From NCBI RefSeq assembly GCF_041435055.1, contig NZ_CP108002.1, positions 4,216,001 through 4,280,000 on the forward strand: 64,000 bases of DNA. Direction: 5' to 3'. Source of the stretch: Streptomyces sp. NBC_00341 (lineage in GTDB: Bacteria; Actinomycetota; Actinomycetes; Streptomycetales; Streptomycetaceae). Below, one piece after another: positions 15,138 to 24,477 of this stretch. The notes beneath the pieces are model-generated. The model was not told the origin of the DNA. It searched no databases and saw nothing but the letters and a program-made list of their open reading frames with translations. Both the position numbers and the translations under genes were made by a program. Every line of letters starts with the position of its first letter. The stretch's first letter is position 1.

Positions 15138-15608
15138 ATGGGAACCCACCGCACCACGCTGCCCGGAGTCGGAGTGCAGTACGACTACACCACCGAGACG
15201 GGCCAGCACATCTCCGTCGTCGTGCATCACGACGGGCGGCGGTTCATCGGGTTCTACGACCAGGACGATCCTGATTCGTGCCGGCTCTCCGTACCCCTGA
15301 CTCCACAGGAGGCCACCGGGCTCGCGCACCTCATCGATGCCGCGCCGATCGACGCCGTGCGGACCGAGGGGATCGATCTGGTCACCGAGCACATACCGCT
15401 CGGGACGCGGTCGCCGTACGGCGGGCGGTTGCTCGGGGACACCCGGGCTCGGACCCGGACCGGGGCCTCGATCGTGGCGGTGTTGCGTACGCACAGTGCG
15501 CATCCGTCGCCGGGGCCGGACTTCCGGCTGGCCATCGGGGACACGCTTGTCGTCGTCGGTACGCGCGAGGGCGTGGACACGCTCTCCGAGATTATTGCGG
15601 AGGGCTGA
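15138..15608 (+). CDS. TrkA-C (RCK_C) regulatory subunit of a cation/proton antiporter
   Basis: 156-residue soluble protein, KhtT-like. Residues ~80-156 form an RCK_C domain (EHIPLGTRSPYGGRLLGDT...DFRLAIGDTLVVVGTREGVDTLSEII), which binds small ligands to gate transport. Strong ribosome site GGGAGGAAGTC before the ATG. The stop is 2 bp from the antiporter start, so they form an operon like bacillary khtTU. Confidence 0.88.
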   Translation: MGTHRTTLPGVGVQYDYTTETGQHISVVVHHDGRRFIGFYDQDDPDSCRLSVPLTPQEATGLAHLIDAAPIDAVRTEGIDLVTEHIPLGTRSPYGGRLLGDTRARTRTGASIVAVLRTHSAHPSPGPDFRLAIGDTLVVVGTREGVDTLSEIIAEG

Positions 15609-15610
15609 CC

Positions 15611-16897
15611 GTGCACGACACGACCGCACTGCTGGTGGAGTTCGGCTCCGTCATTCTGGGGCTCGGCATCATCGGCCGGTTCGCCGGCCGAATAGGCCTC
15701 TCCTCGATCCCCCTCTATCTGCTGGCCGGACTCGCCTTCGGTGACGGTGGGCTGCTGCCGCTCGGCGCGAGTGAGGAGTTCACCGCTGTCGGCGCCGAGA
15801 TCGGCGTCATTCTGCTGCTGCTCCTGCTGGGGCTCGAGTACAGCGCCAGTGAACTCGTCACCAGTCTGAAGACGCAGTATCCGTCCGGGGCCGTGGACTT
15901 CGTGCTCAACGCCACCCCCGGTGCCGTCGCCGCGCTGCTGCTCGGCTGGGGGCCCGTGGGGGCGGTGGCTCTGGCCGGGGTCACCTGGATCTCGTCGTCC
16001 GGGGTGATCGCCAAGGTCCTCGCGGATCTGGGGCGGCTCGGCAACCGGGAGACGCCCGTCATCCTCGGGGTGCTCGTCATCGAGGACCTGTCGATGGCCG
16101 TCTACCTGCCGCTGCTCACCGCGATGCTCGCGGGCGTGGGCTTCGCCGGCGGCAGCATCGCGCTGCTCGTCGCGCTCGGCACCGTCGGCTTCGTGCTCTA
16201 CCTCGCGCTGCGGCACGGGCGGCTGATCAGCCGGGCCGTGTCCTCCGACAATCCCGAGCTGCTGCTGCTCGTCGTGCTCGGGCTGACCGTGCTGGTCGCC
16301 GGGGTCGCCCAGCAGTTGCAGGTGTCCGCGGCCGTCGGGGCGTTCCTCGTCGGCATCGCGCTGTCCGGCGAGGTCGCGGAGGGGGCGCGCAAGCTGCTGA
16401 CCCCGTTGCGGGATCTCTTCGCCGCCGTCTTCTTCGTGTTCTTCGGGCTCTCCACCAACCCCGCGGAGATCCCGCCGGTGCTCCTCCCGGCCGCGCTGCT
16501 GGCCATCGTCACCGTCTTCACCAAGATCGCCACCGGCTGGTACGCGGCACGGCGGGCCGGCATCGGTTCGCGCGGGCGCTGGCGGGCGGGCGGCACGCTC
16601 GTCGCCCGGGGCGAGTTCTCCATCGTCATTGCCGGTCTGGCCGTGGCCACCGAGCCGCGCATCGGCCCCATCGCCACCGCGTACGTCCTGATCCTCGTCA
16701 TCGTCGGCCCGCTCACCGCCCGCTGGACGCAGCCGATCGTCGAGAAGATCCAGGAGTGGCGGGGCGGCAGCGGGGACAAGCCCGCCGCATCGTCCAGCGG
16801 TAGCGGCGGCGGTAGCGGTAGCGGAAGCAGCAGCAGCGACACCGTTCCTGCCGCGCGGGTGCCCCTGCCGCAGGAGGAGCTCGCTCAGACCGACTGA
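15611..16897 (+). CDS. CPA2-family cation:proton antiporter
   Basis: 428 residues with about 12 membrane segments and typical Na+/H+ exchanger blocks (IPLYLLAGLAFGDGGLLPL; ILLLLLLGLEYS; GVLVIEDLSMAVYLPLL, with an acidic pair inside the membrane). No RCK domain is fused; the separate subunit upstream supplies it. The C-terminal ~40 residues are a Gly/Ser linker-like tail. The GTG start is chosen because it lies 2 bp after the previous stop. Likely exports K+ or Na+ in exchange for protons. Confidence 0.88.
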   Translation: MHDTTALLVEFGSVILGLGIIGRFAGRIGLSSIPLYLLAGLAFGDGGLLPLGASEEFTAVGAEIGVILLLLLLGLEYSASELVTSLKTQYPSGAVDFVLNATPGAVAALLLGWGPVGAVALAGVTWISSSGVIAKVLADLGRLGNRETPVILGVLVIEDLSMAVYLPLLTAMLAGVGFAGGSIALLVALGTVGFVLYLALRHGRLISRAVSSDNPELLLLVVLGLTVLVAGVAQQLQVSAAVGAFLVGIALSGEVAEGARKLLTPLRDLFAAVFFVFFGLSTNPAEIPPVLLPAALLAIVTVFTKIATGWYAARRAGIGSRGRWRAGGTLVARGEFSIVIAGLAVATEPRIGPIATAYVLILVIVGPLTARWTQPIVEKIQEWRGGSGDKPAASSSGSGGGSGSGSSSSDTVPAARVPLPQEELAQTD

Positions 16898-16905
16898 GCG
16901 CGGCG

Positions 16906-17466
16906 TCAGCCGTCCTGGGCGGCGGGCAGGTCGGGCAGCCAGCCCAGCGGGTACGCGTCCGCGCCGCCCCCGGGAACGGCCGGCTCGCCGCCCGCCGCGG
17001 TGAACGCCGTCAGCGCCTCGATCAGCGCGGACCGCTGCTCCGGGGCGAGGCGCTCGACGATCGAGGCGATCTCCCGGCGGCGGCCGGCCGTGACGTCCTC
17101 GACCAGCTGGAGCCCCTCCGGGGTCACCCGCAGTGCCGTCTCCCGGCGGTTGGCCGGGTTGACCTGCCGTTCGGCCAGACCGGCGACAATCAGCCGGTCC
17201 AGCATGCGCATCGCGGTCGACGGATTGACGCCGAGGCGCTCGGCCAGCGAGACCAGCTTGGCGTCCCCGTGGGTGGCCAGGACCACGAGCAGGCGGAACT
17301 GCGGCAGCGTCACCCGGTCCTCGACCGCCGCCAGCGACCGGGCCGAAACGGCCACCAGCAGTCTCGACGCGGTCAGCACCGCCCGCGTCACCGCGTCGAC
17401 GTCGTCCCTGCCGGGGGTGGACGGGGCGGACGGTCGTTTCTCAGATGCCTGTTCGTGCGCGGCCAT
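16906..17466 (-). CDS. MarR-family transcriptional regulator
   Basis: 186 residues. A winged-helix region at about 50-120 (LPQFRLLVVLATHGDAKLVSLAERLGVNPSTAMRMLDRLIVAGLAERQVNPANRRETALRVTPEG) is classic MarR. It is divergent from a deazaflavin-dependent oxidoreductase, and a 29-bp palindrome lies between them. The usual role would be ligand-relieved repression of one or both. Confidence 0.9.
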   Translation of the reverse strand: MAAHEQASEKRPSAPSTPGRDDVDAVTRAVLTASRLLVAVSARSLAAVEDRVTLPQFRLLVVLATHGDAKLVSLAERLGVNPSTAMRMLDRLIVAGLAERQVNPANRRETALRVTPEGLQLVEDVTAGRRREIASIVERLAPEQRSALIEALTAFTAAGGEPAVPGGGADAYPLGWLPDLPAAQDG

Positions 17467-17536
17467 GCCCCTTTGTACCGCGCCGGACCGCGTACCCCCA
17501 CTGCGGGAGTCCCGCCCGCGACGGTGGCGTAGATCT

Positions 17537-17565
17537 TGTCACTGCGCAACGTTTGCACAGTGACA
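17537..17565. promoter_or_regulatory. Palindromic operator, probably for the adjacent MarR regulator
   Basis: TGTCACTG-CGCAACGTTTGCA-CAGTGACA: 8-bp outer arms are perfect and the inner GCAA/TTGC pairs also match, giving a near-perfect 29-bp palindrome between the divergent genes. It overlaps the GTG at 17560, so if the rightward transcript is leaderless the operator covers its start. Confidence 0.75.
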
Positions 17566-18087
17566 CATCAATCCGCAGATTCGTCCGTGCCCCGGCGCCC
17601 GGCACCGCCGGCCGGCTGGCGGCGTACCGTCGCCCGGCTTCCGGTCCATATGTTCCGGGCCGGGCTCGGGCCGTTGTTCCGGGGGCGGCTGCTGCTCCTC
17701 GTCCACACCGGGCGCACCTCGGGACAGCCGCGCCGGACCGCCGTCGAGGTGGTCGAGTCCGCGACGGTGGACGGCCGGCGGAGCTGGACCGTGGCGTCCG
17801 GATACGGGCCCGCCGCCGACTGGTACCGCAACCTGCGCCGTACGCCGCAGGCCACCGTGCAGATCGGCCGCCGGTTCCACGCGGTGACGGCGGCAGAGCT
17901 GCCGGCCGGGGAGGGCGGCGAGCTGATGGTGCGGTACGCGCCCCGGCATCCCCGGGTCGCCCGGCGGCTCTGCGCGTACCTGGGGTTCACGGTCGACGGC
18001 AGCGCGGAGGGCTACCGGGCCGTGGGCGAGTCCATTCCGTTCGTACGCCTCACCGAGGGCGCCCCGGCCGGCCGCGGCGACCGCTGA
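17560..18087 (+). CDS. Nitroreductase/deazaflavin-dependent oxidoreductase (DDN family)
   Basis: 175 residues, F420H2-dependent reductase fold as in mycobacterial Ddn. Family features: LLLLVHTGRTSGQPRRTAVEVVE, SGYGPAADWYRNLRRTPQATVQIGRR and the C-terminal RLCAYLGF. The GTG at 17560 is in frame and preferred; a TTG at 17536 would add eight residues. The first ~25 residues are Pro/Arg-rich. Substrate unknown. Probably controlled by the divergent MarR. Confidence 0.82.
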   Translation: MTHQSADSSVPRRPAPPAGWRRTVARLPVHMFRAGLGPLFRGRLLLLVHTGRTSGQPRRTAVEVVESATVDGRRSWTVASGYGPAADWYRNLRRTPQATVQIGRRFHAVTAAELPAGEGGELMVRYAPRHPRVARRLCAYLGFTVDGSAEGYRAVGESIPFVRLTEGAPAGRGDR

Positions 18088-18102
18088 GGGCCGGAGCCGG
18101 GG

Positions 18103-19599
18103 TCAGGTCCGTGCCGGTTCGGGTTCCTCCACCGGGTGGGGCCGCGGAACGCCCCGGCGGTAGAGGATCACCGTGACCAGGAAGCCGACGGCGAAGAAGC
18201 CCGCGGACCACCAGTACGCGGTGGTGTAGCTGTCCAGCTGGGACTGGGCGATCGCGGCCGGGGTCGGACGGCGGCCGACCAGGTAGTTGGTGGCCGCGGT
18301 GGTGGCCAGGGTGTTCAGCAGCGCCGTGCCGATGGAGCCGCCCACCTGCTGGCTGGTGTTGACCATCGCGGAGGCCACCCCGGCGTCCCGGGCGGAAACC
18401 CCGGCGGTCGCCAGGTTCATCGCGGTCGCGAAGATCATGCCCAGCCCGAGCCCCAGGCAGATCAGCGGGGGCAGCACGTGGGCCGCGTAGGTGCTGTTCA
18501 GGTCCAGCGCGGTCAGCCACACCATGCCGGCCGCCGCGAGACCCATGCCGAGCGGCACGATCGGTTTGGCGCCGACCCGTGGCACCAGGACGTTCGTCGT
18601 CGTCACGGACGTCACGATCATGACGGCGATCATCGGCAGGAACGCGAGGCCTGTGCTGACCGGCGAGTAGAACAGGCTCTTCTGCAGGAAGTACGTGAGG
18701 AACAGGAACACCCCGAACAGGCCGCCACCGGAGATGAACATCGCGAGGAACGACGCGGCCCGGTCCCGGTCCAGCACCACCCGCATCGGCAGCAGCGGAT
18801 GCGCGGCCCTGGTCTGCCACCACGCGAACGCGGCGACGAGCGCCGCACCGGCCACCAGGAACCCCCAGACGTCCGGCGAACTCCACGGATGGGTCTCCGC
18901 CCTGGAGAATCCGAACACGATGCAGAAGAGGCCCGCCGAGACCAGCACGGTCCCCGGGATGTCGAGCTTCGGGCGGTCGACGGGCGCCCCGGCGGTGAGC
19001 AGCCGCCAGCCGCCGAGGAACGCGACGGCCGCGAACAGCAGGTTCACGTACAGGCACCAGCGCCAGTCCAGGTACTCGGTGAGCACCCCGCCGAGCAGCA
19101 GCCCCACCGCGCCGCCCGCCCCCGCGATGGCCCCGTAGATACCGAAGGCCTTGGCCCGCTCCTTCGGGACGGTGAACGTCGTGGTGAGCAGGGAGAGCGC
19201 GGCCGGCGCCAGCAGCGCGCCGAACATGCCCTGGAGGGCGCGGGCCAGCACCAGGACCTCGAAGCTCGGGGCGGCGCCGCCGATCGCGGAGGCCACCGCG
19301 AAGCCGACCAGTCCGACCAGGAACACCACCCGGCGGCCGACCAGGTCCGCGATCCGGCCGCCGAGCAGCAGCAGCGAGCCGAAGGCGAGGGCGTACGCCG
19401 TCACGATCCACTGGCGGTTGCCGTCGCTGAAGCCGAGGTCCTGCTGCGCGGAGGGCAGCGCGATGTTCACGATCGTCGCGTCGAGCACCACCATCAGCTG
19501 GGCGAGCCCGATCACTCCCAGCACCCACCACCGGTGGGACGAACCGCGCCCCTCCCCCTTCTCGGCAGGTTCCTGCGGCTGACGTGCGTGTCGGGCCAT
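18103..19599 (-). CDS. DHA2-family MFS drug exporter
   Basis: 498 residues, 14 predicted membrane segments, EmrB/QacA type. Visible signatures are VVLDATIVNIALPSAQQDLGFS in TM1 (motif D1), GRRVVFLVGLVGF, LLLGGVLTEYLDWRWCLYVNL (antiporter motif C region) and NTSQQVGGSIGTALLNT. The ATG at 19599 follows GAGGGAGAT; an upstream in-frame ATG was not used. Export of a toxic compound is likely. Its PucR-type neighbour lies behind it in the same direction. Confidence 0.88.
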   Translation of the reverse strand: MARHARQPQEPAEKGEGRGSSHRWWVLGVIGLAQLMVVLDATIVNIALPSAQQDLGFSDGNRQWIVTAYALAFGSLLLLGGRIADLVGRRVVFLVGLVGFAVASAIGGAAPSFEVLVLARALQGMFGALLAPAALSLLTTTFTVPKERAKAFGIYGAIAGAGGAVGLLLGGVLTEYLDWRWCLYVNLLFAAVAFLGGWRLLTAGAPVDRPKLDIPGTVLVSAGLFCIVFGFSRAETHPWSSPDVWGFLVAGAALVAAFAWWQTRAAHPLLPMRVVLDRDRAASFLAMFISGGGLFGVFLFLTYFLQKSLFYSPVSTGLAFLPMIAVMIVTSVTTTNVLVPRVGAKPIVPLGMGLAAAGMVWLTALDLNSTYAAHVLPPLICLGLGLGMIFATAMNLATAGVSARDAGVASAMVNTSQQVGGSIGTALLNTLATTAATNYLVGRRPTPAAIAQSQLDSYTTAYWWSAGFFAVGFLVTVILYRRGVPRPHPVEEPEPART

Positions 19600-19747
19600 G
19601 GTGCGGATCTCCCTCGTTGCGCACACCGCCGGAATCCCCCGAATGATCACGCTAGGCGGAGGCCGGCCCGACCGCATGCGGAGAGGGCCGCCGGGGGTCG
19701 TCCTGCCCCGGGCCCGGCACGGCCGGGAGGGAGGCGGCCGCAGGGGC

Positions 19748-20833
19748 TCACACCTCCTTCGCGGGCCAGTCCAGCAGCCGGGCCCCGATCACCGCCGTCT
19801 GCAGGGTGTAGCGGTGCATCGGGTCGGAGGGGTCGGAGCCGGTCAGCTGGTGGATGCGCTCCAGCCGGTAGGTGAGGGCGCGCACGCTCAGCGCGAGCCG
19901 CCGTGCCGTCTCGGCGGCGACGCAGCCCGACTCGAAGTACACGGACAACGTCTTCAGCAGCGGTTCCGCCCCGCCCCGGGCCTCCTGGAGCGGCCCCAGC
20001 TCGCTGCGCACCAGGTCGGACATCGCCTGTCTGTCCCGGGTCAGCACCGGGTAGACCAGCAGATCGGCGGAGTACAGCACCGGGTCGTCCAGGTCCATCC
20101 GGTCGGCCAGGTCAAGGGCGTCGAGCGCCTCGTCGTACGACTGGACCACGCCACCGGGGCCCCGGTGGGCGCGGCCGACGGCGACCCGGCCGCCGTCCGT
20201 CGCCGCGTGCGCCTGCTTGGCGAAGTACCTCAGGACGTCGGGCTGGCTGCCCGGCGCGATGCATATCAGCCGTCCGTCCTTCGTCGTGATGAGGATCTTC
20301 CGGCCGCTGAACCGGGCCAGCAGCGCCGACTCCACCTGCCGGGGCACGGCATCCGTCTCGGTGTACGCCTCCGGGCCCGCCGCCACCGCCACCGCGTGGG
20401 CGCGCGAGAGCCGCAGCCCGAAGCGCGTGGCCCGCTCCGCGAGCCGGCCGAGGTCGCTGCGCCCGTACAGCAGGTCGTCGATGAACTCGCGGCGGGCCGC
20501 CTCCTCCCGCCGCACGGTGAGCCGCTGGGCCCGCTCGAAGCCCTCCGCGAACGCGTCGACCGCCTGTTCCGCCGCGGCCAGCACGCACTCCGTGACCGCC
20601 GCCACGGTCGCCGCCGTGGCGCCGGGAGCGGCGCCCGGCCAGGCGGTGCGGGTCTCGGCCAGGTGCATGCGGACCAGGGCGCGCAGCTGGTGTCCCGCCT
20701 CCGCGGCCTGCCTGCCCAGGGACCGGCGGATCTCCAGCTCCTCCCGGGTGAGCCGCCGCCCGGTGACGGCCACATCGCCCAGGATCCGGGCGTAGCCCTC
20801 CAGAAAGCTGTCGGGAATCTCCGGCTCAGGCAC
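19748..20833 (-). CDS. PucR/CdaR-type helix-turn-helix regulator
   Basis: 361 residues. The C-terminal PucR HTH (LLKTLSVYFESGCVAAETARRLALSVRALTYRLERIHQLTG) and the middle GGDEF-like segment (VAVGRAHRGPGGVVQSYDEALDALDLA) identify the family, which senses metabolites through the central domain. The GTG at 20833 follows GGAGGCGGGCC and is preferred to codons upstream. An ATTGCCG/CGGCAAT inverted repeat lies about 90 bp upstream. Confidence 0.85.
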   Translation of the reverse strand: MPEPEIPDSFLEGYARILGDVAVTGRRLTREELEIRRSLGRQAAEAGHQLRALVRMHLAETRTAWPGAAPGATAATVAAVTECVLAAAEQAVDAFAEGFERAQRLTVRREEAARREFIDDLLYGRSDLGRLAERATRFGLRLSRAHAVAVAAGPEAYTETDAVPRQVESALLARFSGRKILITTKDGRLICIAPGSQPDVLRYFAKQAHAATDGGRVAVGRAHRGPGGVVQSYDEALDALDLADRMDLDDPVLYSADLLVYPVLTRDRQAMSDLVRSELGPLQEARGGAEPLLKTLSVYFESGCVAAETARRLALSVRALTYRLERIHQLTGSDPSDPMHRYTLQTAVIGARLLDWPAKEV

Positions 20834-21136
20834 GGCCCGCCTCCAGTTCTGCTCGTTGCTGACATTTACCCAACGCGTACGGCCCGGTGCCGGTGCCCGG
20901 CATCGAGGACGGAGAAAGATTGCCGTACTCCGGCAATGCGACGGCCCGTCACCGGATGGCACGATCCGGTCAGCACCAACCGGGGGACCACGGGGGAAAC
21001 ACGGGGGTGCTACGGGGGACGGGGGACGACCCGGCTGCTGCGGTACCGCTCCGGCGGTACCGCGGCACCGCGGTCATCGCCGGACCGCGCGCAGACGCCG
21101 GCAAGTCCTGTCGGCGGGACGGCAGGGGGTGGAACC
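20834..21136. other. Divergent intergenic region between PucR regulator and NfeD-like gene
   Basis: 303 bp without a gene. It contains ATTGCCG (20919-20925) facing CGGCAAT (20931-20937) around a 5-bp centre, and a GCGGTACCGC direct repeat with 4-bp spacing at about 21040-21065. Either could be an operator for the PucR protein; which promoter they serve is not readable. Confidence 0.45.
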
Positions 21137-21796
21137 ATGAGTGAGTTCCTGACAGCGACGTTGTCCTTCCCGGCCGTTCTCTTCGCCGCCGCGCTCGTCG
21201 TCGTCATCGCCTTCTGGCTGCTCGTGCTGGCCGGGGCCGCCGACCACCACTCGTTCGACGCGGACCTCGACGCCGATCTGGCCGGGGTCGGCGGTGTGCC
21301 GGTCACCGTCTCGGTGTCCGTCATGGTGACCGTCGCCTGGTTCGCCTCGCTGACCGGTTCGGTGCTGCTGCACCGCAGCACGGTCACCGGTACTCCCCGG
21401 GCCGCGCTCGCGCTCGGCATCCTGGCCGGCGCGCTGCTGATCGCCTGGGCCGTGGTGCGGGTGCTGGTGCACCACTTCCGCCGCTTCTTCCCTGACCAGC
21501 CTCCGCCATCGCGCCAGGACTTCCTGGGCCGGGTGTGCACGGTCCGTACCGGTTCCGTCGGTCCGGACTTCGGCCAGGCCGAGGTCGCCTCGGCCGACGG
21601 GTCCACCGCGATCGTGCAGGTCAGGCAGTTGCGCCCGGCCGACGCGGAGCTGACCTCCGGGAGTTCCGGGCTGCTGTACGCGTACGACGAGGCGGGCGAG
21701 TTCTTCTGGGTCTCGCCGTACGACAAGGCCCTCGACCCGGGGCCGCCGCAGCCACTGCCCGCGCACCGGCGCACCGCACCCGGCCGCACCGGCTGA
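21137..21796 (+). CDS. NfeD/YqiJ-like membrane protein with OB fold
   Basis: 219 residues: three membrane segments (residues ~10-33, ~55-80, ~88-110), then a cytoplasmic OB-like beta domain (FLGRVCTVRTGSVGPDFGQAEVASADGSTAIVQVR). This is the layout of YqiJ/NfeD partners of flotillins. It stands 207 bp ahead of the flotillin gene in the same direction, as in enteric yqiJ-yqiK. ATG preceded by GGGGGTGG. Confidence 0.78.
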   Translation: MSEFLTATLSFPAVLFAAALVVVIAFWLLVLAGAADHHSFDADLDADLAGVGGVPVTVSVSVMVTVAWFASLTGSVLLHRSTVTGTPRAALALGILAGALLIAWAVVRVLVHHFRRFFPDQPPPSRQDFLGRVCTVRTGSVGPDFGQAEVASADGSTAIVQVRQLRPADAELTSGSSGLLYAYDEAGEFFWVSPYDKALDPGPPQPLPAHRRTAPGRTG

Positions 21797-22003
21797 GCCC
21801 TGCCGCGTCTGCCGCATGCGCGTACCGCGCGCCGCACGGTCGGTCTCCGCTGCCGTGTCCAGTGCCCGTGTCCGCCGCACGTCTTCGCCGCACGTCTTCG
21901 CCGTACGTCTGTGCTGCCGCTACCCGCTCGCCGGGGTGCTGAGCCGCGCACCCCACCGCCCCATACCTCTCATTTCCCGTACCACCAGCCGCCAAGGACT
22001 GTC

Positions 22004-24103
22004 ATGGAAGCCATCTCCTTGGGCCTCGGCCTGCTCATCGCCGTGGTCCTGCTCATCGCGATCGCCCTGCTGCTGATCGTCACCCGGCTCTTCCGCAAGG
22101 TCGAGCAGGGCAAGGCCCTGATCATCTCCAAGACCAAGAAGGTCGACGTGACCTTCACCGGTGCCGTCGTCCTGCCGGTGCTGCACAAGGCCGAATCGAT
22201 GGACATCTCGGTGAAGACCATCGAGATCCGGCGCACCGGGCGCGAGGGCCTGATCTGCCAGGACAACATCCGCGCCGACATCCACATCACGTTCTTCGTG
22301 CGGGTCAACAAGACCGTCGAGGACGTCATCAAGGTCGCCCAGGCCATCGGGACGGAACGGGCCAGCGACAAGGTCGCGATCCAGGAGTTCTTCGCCGCGA
22401 AGTTCTCCGAGGCGCTCAAGACCGTCGGCAAGCAGCTGGACTTCGTCGACCTCTACACCAAGCGCGAGGAGTTCCGGGACCGGATCATCCGGGTCATCGG
22501 CACCGATCTGAACGGCTACCACCTGGACGACGCCGCGATCGACTTCCTTGAGCAGACGCCGATGACGCAGCTGGACGGCGCCAACATCCTTGACGCGCAG
22601 GGCATTCGGAAGATCACCGAGCTGACCGCGATCGAGCACGTACGCACCAACGAGTACCAGCGCACCGAGCAGAAGGAGATCACCCGGCAGGACGTGGACG
22701 CCCGGGAGACCATCCTGGAGCTGGAGCGCCGCCAGGCCGAGGCCGAGATCAAGCAGCGCCGCGAGGTCGAGACGCTGCGGGCCCGCGAGGAGGCGGTGAC
22801 CGCCCGGGTCCAGGAGGAGGAACGCCTCGGCGCGCAGGGCGCGTTCATCAAGACCGAGGAGCAGCTCGGCATCCAGCGGGAGAACCAGGCGCGGGAGATC
22901 GCGGTCGCGCAGAAGAACCGCGAGCGCGTCATCGCGGTGGAGAACGAGCGCATCGAGAAGGACCGGATGATCGAGGTCATCGGGCGCGAGCGGCAGACCG
23001 AGCTGAACCGGATCGCCGCGACGAAGGAGGTCGAGGCCGAGCGCCGCGAGGTCGCGGACGTGATCCGGGAGCGGATCGCGGTGGACCGTACGGTCGCCGA
23101 GCAGGAGGAGTCCATCAAGACGCTGCGGTCCGTCGAGGAGTCCGAGCGCACCCGCAAGTCGGTGATCATCGCCGCGGAGGCGGAGGCGCAGGAGCTGCTG
23201 GTCAAGGACATCAAGGCGGCGGAGGCCGCCGAGGCTTCGGCCACTCACCGGGCGGCCGAGCAGCTCACGCTCGCGGAGGCCCGGCTGAAGACGGCCGATC
23301 TGGACGCCCGCGCGAAGCTGCGGCTGGCCGAGGGTGTCCAGGCGGAGTCGGCGGCACCCGGTCTCGCGGACGTGCAGGTGCGGGACGCGGCGGCCGAGGT
23401 CATCGAGAAGACCGGGCGTGCCGAGGCCGAGGCGACGTCCGCCCGGCTCAGGGCAGAGGCGGAGGGCGCGCGGCTCAAGGCGCTGGCCGAAGCGGAGGGT
23501 ACGCAGGCCCAGGCGACGGCGGACGCGGCGATGATCGGCGAGAAGCTGAAGGCCGAGGCGGCGGGGCTCACCGACAAGGCGGCCGCGATGGCCGCCCTGG
23601 ACGACGCGTCGCGCGGGCACGAGGAGTACCGGCTGCGTCTTGAGGCGGAGAAGGAGATCCGGCTCGCCGGGCTCGATGTGCAGCGGCAGGTCGCCGAGGC
23701 GCAGGCGACGATCGTGTCGGCCGGGCTGGAGAACGCGGACATCGACATCGTCGGCGGGGAGTCGGTCTTCTTCGACCGGCTGGTCTCGTCCATCTCCATG
23801 GGCAAGAGCCTCGACGGCTTCGTCGGGAACTCGGACACGGCGAAGGCGCTTGCCGGGCCGTGGCTGAACGGCACGTCGTCGTTCACGGACGACCTGACGA
23901 AGGTGCTGGGCTCCGTGTCGTCGGGTGATGTGCAGAACCTGACGGTGTCGGCGCTGCTGATGCGGATGATGGCGGCGCCGGGGGCGGGAGGCGTGGGTGC
24001 GGACCAGGTCCGCGAGCTGCTGGAGCACGCCCGCGCGCTGGGCCTCGCGGACCTGCCGCTGAACGGGGTCGCGCCCACGCGCAACGGTACGCCGGTCTCG
24101 TAG
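22004..24103 (+). CDS. Flotillin-family (SPFH) membrane scaffold protein, YqiK-like
   Basis: 699 residues. One N-terminal membrane segment (residues 5-30), an SPFH/band-7 domain at about 30-210 (EQGKALIISKTKKVDVTFTG, VRVNKTVEDVIKVAQAIG), and a long Glu/Ala/Arg coiled coil to about residue 600 with AEAEG repeats (RAEAEGARLKALAEAEGTQA). Flotillins oligomerise and organise membrane domains. The adjacent NfeD-like and DUF3686 ATPase genes suggest a membrane-linked quality-control or repair assembly. Confidence 0.9.
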   Translation: MEAISLGLGLLIAVVLLIAIALLLIVTRLFRKVEQGKALIISKTKKVDVTFTGAVVLPVLHKAESMDISVKTIEIRRTGREGLICQDNIRADIHITFFVRVNKTVEDVIKVAQAIGTERASDKVAIQEFFAAKFSEALKTVGKQLDFVDLYTKREEFRDRIIRVIGTDLNGYHLDDAAIDFLEQTPMTQLDGANILDAQGIRKITELTAIEHVRTNEYQRTEQKEITRQDVDARETILELERRQAEAEIKQRREVETLRAREEAVTARVQEEERLGAQGAFIKTEEQLGIQRENQAREIAVAQKNRERVIAVENERIEKDRMIEVIGRERQTELNRIAATKEVEAERREVADVIRERIAVDRTVAEQEESIKTLRSVEESERTRKSVIIAAEAEAQELLVKDIKAAEAAEASATHRAAEQLTLAEARLKTADLDARAKLRLAEGVQAESAAPGLADVQVRDAAAEVIEKTGRAEAEATSARLRAEAEGARLKALAEAEGTQAQATADAAMIGEKLKAEAAGLTDKAAAMAALDDASRGHEEYRLRLEAEKEIRLAGLDVQRQVAEAQATIVSAGLENADIDIVGGESVFFDRLVSSISMGKSLDGFVGNSDTAKALAGPWLNGTSSFTDDLTKVLGSVSSGDVQNLTVSALLMRMMAAPGAGGVGADQVRELLEHARALGLADLPLNGVAPTRNGTPVS

Positions 24104-24114
24104 CCGGACCCGGT

Positions 24115-24421
24115 GTCCTCAATCGCCGGACGGGCTTGATCTCGGGCTCGCCCGCTCCGGCATCCCACCCCCGAGCAACGCCGTGTCCTCAATCGCCGGA
24201 CGGGCTGGGGGTTGCCGGACCCCAAGCCCGGCAACAGCGTGCGAAACCGAGCCCGTCCGGCGATTGAGGACGGACCGCAGCCACGGCCCACCCGCACAGG
24301 CACAGTGAGACGCCCACCAGATCAAGCCCGTCCGGCGATTGAGGACGGACCGCAGCCACGGTCCACCCGCACGGGCACAGCGAAACGCCCACCAGATCAA
24401 GCCCGTCCGGCGATTGAGGAC
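24115..24421. repeat. Five copies of a GTCCTCAATCGCCGGACGGGCT element, three in a 75-bp tandem array
   Basis: The element occurs forward at about 24115 and 24185 and inverted at 24251, 24326 and 24401. The inverted copies are exactly 75 bp apart and share flanking sequence (CGCAGCCACGG, CACCCGCAC, CACCAGATCAAG), so they are a tandem duplication. The head-to-head forward and inverted copies can fold into strong hairpins. I recognise this CCTCAATCGCCGGACGGGC motif as a common Streptomyces intergenic repeat. It fills the 374-bp gap between the flotillin and DUF3686 genes, and no gene is present. Confidence 0.85.
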
Positions 24422-24477
24422 AAAGCCCGCCGCCCCCGGCGCCGTACATTCGCCCACCCCGTAAGGAGCCGCACCGC

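Noticed and set aside
15254..16216. Long leftward frame opposite the antiporter genes
   Set aside because: Shadow of high third-position GC on the coding strand; its translation has no hydrophobic core or family pattern.
21920..24028. 702-codon frame opposite the flotillin gene
   Set aside because: Antisense shadow of a Glu/Arg/Ala-rich coiled coil; the sense frame is an unambiguous flotillin.
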